DNA of 23,441 nucleotides, from positions 1 through 23,441 of the forward strand of contig CAKZLA010000180.1 of assembly GCA_937124525.1 (NCBI GenBank), written 5' to 3'. Source of the stretch: an uncultured Desulfobacterium sp. Lineage in GTDB: Bacteria; Desulfobacterota; Desulfobacteria; Desulfobacterales; Desulfobacteraceae. Shown in pieces: positions 22,423-23,441 of the stretch; position 1 is the stretch's first letter; the number at the start of each line of letters is the position of its first letter. The notes beneath the pieces were generated by a model. It was not told the origin of the DNA. It saw only the letters and a program-made list of their open reading frames with translations, and did no database searches. The position numbers were made by a program, and so were the translations under genes.

Positions 22423-23253
22423 CTATTTCATCCAGGTAATTTGAGGCGCATTGCGGGTTGGCATACGTGAATACTTATATTTGGGGTATCCCACCATCAT
22501 GGCACCATAATTTGCCATCTGATCTGAAAGACCCAGAGCTTTTTTAAGGGGGTCCCATGCAAGGGCAGCCCGGTTAAAATATCCATTCCAGCAGGAACCC
22601 AGACCCAGAGAAGGTGCTGCAAGGTCAAAGTATGTCATGGCAATTCTACAGGCGGCATCGGCAAAGGTATCCTGGGCTCCGCCATTGGTGAGAACCAGGG
22701 CTGCGCACCCGCGGGAGACCGCATCGGCCTTAAATTCCCAGGCGGCAGTGATAATATCAAAGTGCATCGCTTTTCCAAAATCAGGCTGTTTTTTGAGAAT
22801 ATGTCGCATCCAGTCTATGACGTGGGCCGTAAGTTCAAAGACTTTATCTTTTCCATTGATGACTTGCCAATGAACCGGTTGGCTGTTATGGCCGGAAGGC
22901 GCGTATGTCGCCATACCAATCAATTTTTCAAGTTTTTCCTTTTCTATGGCTTTGTTTTTGTATCTTCGGATGGAGCGTCTATGGCGCAAAAAATGTTCGG
23001 TTTGCCCCTCGTTCAGTAACATTTCGTTGTCCACCGCAAGACAATCGTCAGGGGACAGGTATTTATGTGTCAACGCGCCGTGGGGACAAACGGCAACGCA
23101 ATGGCCACAGTTAATACAAACGGCTGCGGCATTGGCGGCAGGTGTGGGCACATTTTGGGTGTCTGAAAAATCAATGATTGCAAGGGGGCATTCGGCTGCA
23201 CAGATTCCATCTTTATTACATTTTTCTTCATCTACGACAAATAGTTGTTCCAT
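22423..23253 (-). CDS. Ferredoxin-nitroreductase fusion protein
   Basis: A 276-residue protein. Residues 1-65 hold a 2x[4Fe-4S]-type ferredoxin: C12-x5-C18-x3-C22-P and CINCGHCVAVCP. In the first motif D15 stands where the second Cys of the CxxCxxC pattern would be. Residues about 85-270 are an FMN-binding nitroreductase domain, with RRSIRRYKNKAI and YAPSGHNSQPVHW, which contact FMN in the family, and a GLGSCWNGYF segment. Such fusions reduce nitro compounds, quinones, or activated ring systems, with ferredoxin as donor; the substrate is unknown. I chose the ATG at 23253 because AAAGGAAG lies nine bases upstream. A longer frame to 23376 runs through repeat G and is a shadow. It points toward the activase and ends 413 bases away, so it is not in the same operon. 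Confidence 0.88.
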   Translation of the reverse strand: MEQLFVVDEEKCNKDGICAAECPLAIIDFSDTQNVPTPAANAAAVCINCGHCVAVCPHGALTHKYLSPDDCLAVDNEMLLNEGQTEHFLRHRRSIRRYKNKAIEKEKLEKLIGMATYAPSGHNSQPVHWQVINGKDKVFELTAHVIDWMRHILKKQPDFGKAMHFDIITAAWEFKADAVSRGCAALVLTNGGAQDTFADAACRIAMTYFDLAAPSLGLGSCWNGYFNRAALAWDPLKKALGLSDQMANYGAMMVGYPKYKYSRMPTRNAPQITWMK

Positions 23254-23271
23254 ACGATAAAACTTCCTTTG

Positions 23272-23364
23272 TATAACTGCCACGGGCAGACCGTATTGGG
23301 AATCTGGTCTGCCCGCAACGAAGATTGAAAACCCAACAATTACAGGTTGTTGGGTGGATTTTTT
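23272..23364 (+). repeat. Two-hairpin dispersed repeat, copy G
   Basis: Hairpin 1 here is perfect over nine pairs: GGGCAGACC with GGTCTGCCC. Hairpin 2 has changed sequence but keeps pairing: ACCCAACAA (about 23330-23338) with TTGTTGGGT (about 23347-23355). It adjoins the insertion-sequence end at 23365 and covers the upstream region of the minus-strand nitroreductase. Confidence 0.85.
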
Positions 23365-23441
23365 GTAAGTTCTCAATAAGTACGGGTAAGGATGACAAAG
23401 CCATTAAAATTCAGTCATGGCTAAACAAGCAAATTCAAATC
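23365..23441 (+). mobile_element. Probable left end of an insertion sequence, cut by the window edge
   Basis: GTAAGTTCTCAATAAGTACG (23365-23384, then GG) repeats the terminal sequence of the 102-bp element at 5114 with one difference in 22. After that the two diverge. An ATG at 23417 opens a frame (MAKQANSN, running off the edge) that could be the start of a transposase. The family cannot be named from so little sequence. Confidence 0.5.

Noticed and set aside
1648..23364. The dispersed two-hairpin repeats as a CRISPR array.
   Set aside because: Copies are kilobases apart, in both orientations and without regular spacers; no cas genes are present.
23254..23376. A 41-residue N-terminal extension of the nitroreductase up to 23376.
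   Set aside because: It is translated from repeat copy G and the insertion-sequence end, while a good ribosome site supports the start at 23253.

Overview
The window looks like chromosome from an anaerobic, nitrogen-fixing Desulfobacterota bacterium, probably close to Desulfobacterales. This is inferred from the nifE-nifN-nifB-ferredoxin-nifV order, a glycyl radical enzyme with its activase, and two roughly 600-residue DmdC-type acyl-CoA dehydrogenases. No rRNA, tRNA or CRISPR array was seen, so the taxonomic call is an inference from gene content.

Positions 1-4759 are the end of a nitrogen-fixation operon on the plus strand: the 3' end of nifE, then nifN, nifB (radical SAM plus a NifX/NafY-like domain), a thioredoxin-fold [2Fe-2S] ferredoxin, and nifV (homocitrate synthase). 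Together they make and scaffold the iron-molybdenum cofactor. Positions 4760-5481 are a gene-free spacer with a 102-bp inverted-repeat element and degenerate repeats.

Positions 5482-22009 look like one catabolic locus. It has a TetR-type regulator converging on an outer-membrane beta-barrel protein on the minus strand, then a 950-bp AT-rich control region. Plus-strand genes follow: acyl-CoA dehydrogenase, a 3-hydroxyacyl-CoA dehydrogenase/enoyl-CoA hydratase fusion, thiolase, MaoC-type hydratase, a second acyl-CoA dehydrogenase, acyl-CoA ligase, a glycyl radical enzyme (GRE) and its radical SAM activase. The set gives activation (ligase), oxidation, hydration, a second oxidation and thiolysis, with an unassigned radical step. 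The GRE has Cys-x-Glu in its cysteine loop, as in the dehydratase, lyase and decarboxylase branches. Its substrate cannot be read from sequence, and this is the best candidate for an undescribed pathway. A ferredoxin-nitroreductase fusion lies on the opposite strand at 22423-23253.

A dispersed repeat of about 95 bp, built of two hairpins, occurs about eight times (1648, 1797, 3522, 5300 reversed, 20918, 20994, 22226, 23272). It sits in the spacers of both the nif and the GRE regions. The first hairpin is conserved in sequence; the second keeps its pairing while its sequence changes. The window ends inside what looks like the edge of an insertion sequence whose terminal repeat matches the ends of the 102-bp element at 5114-5215.
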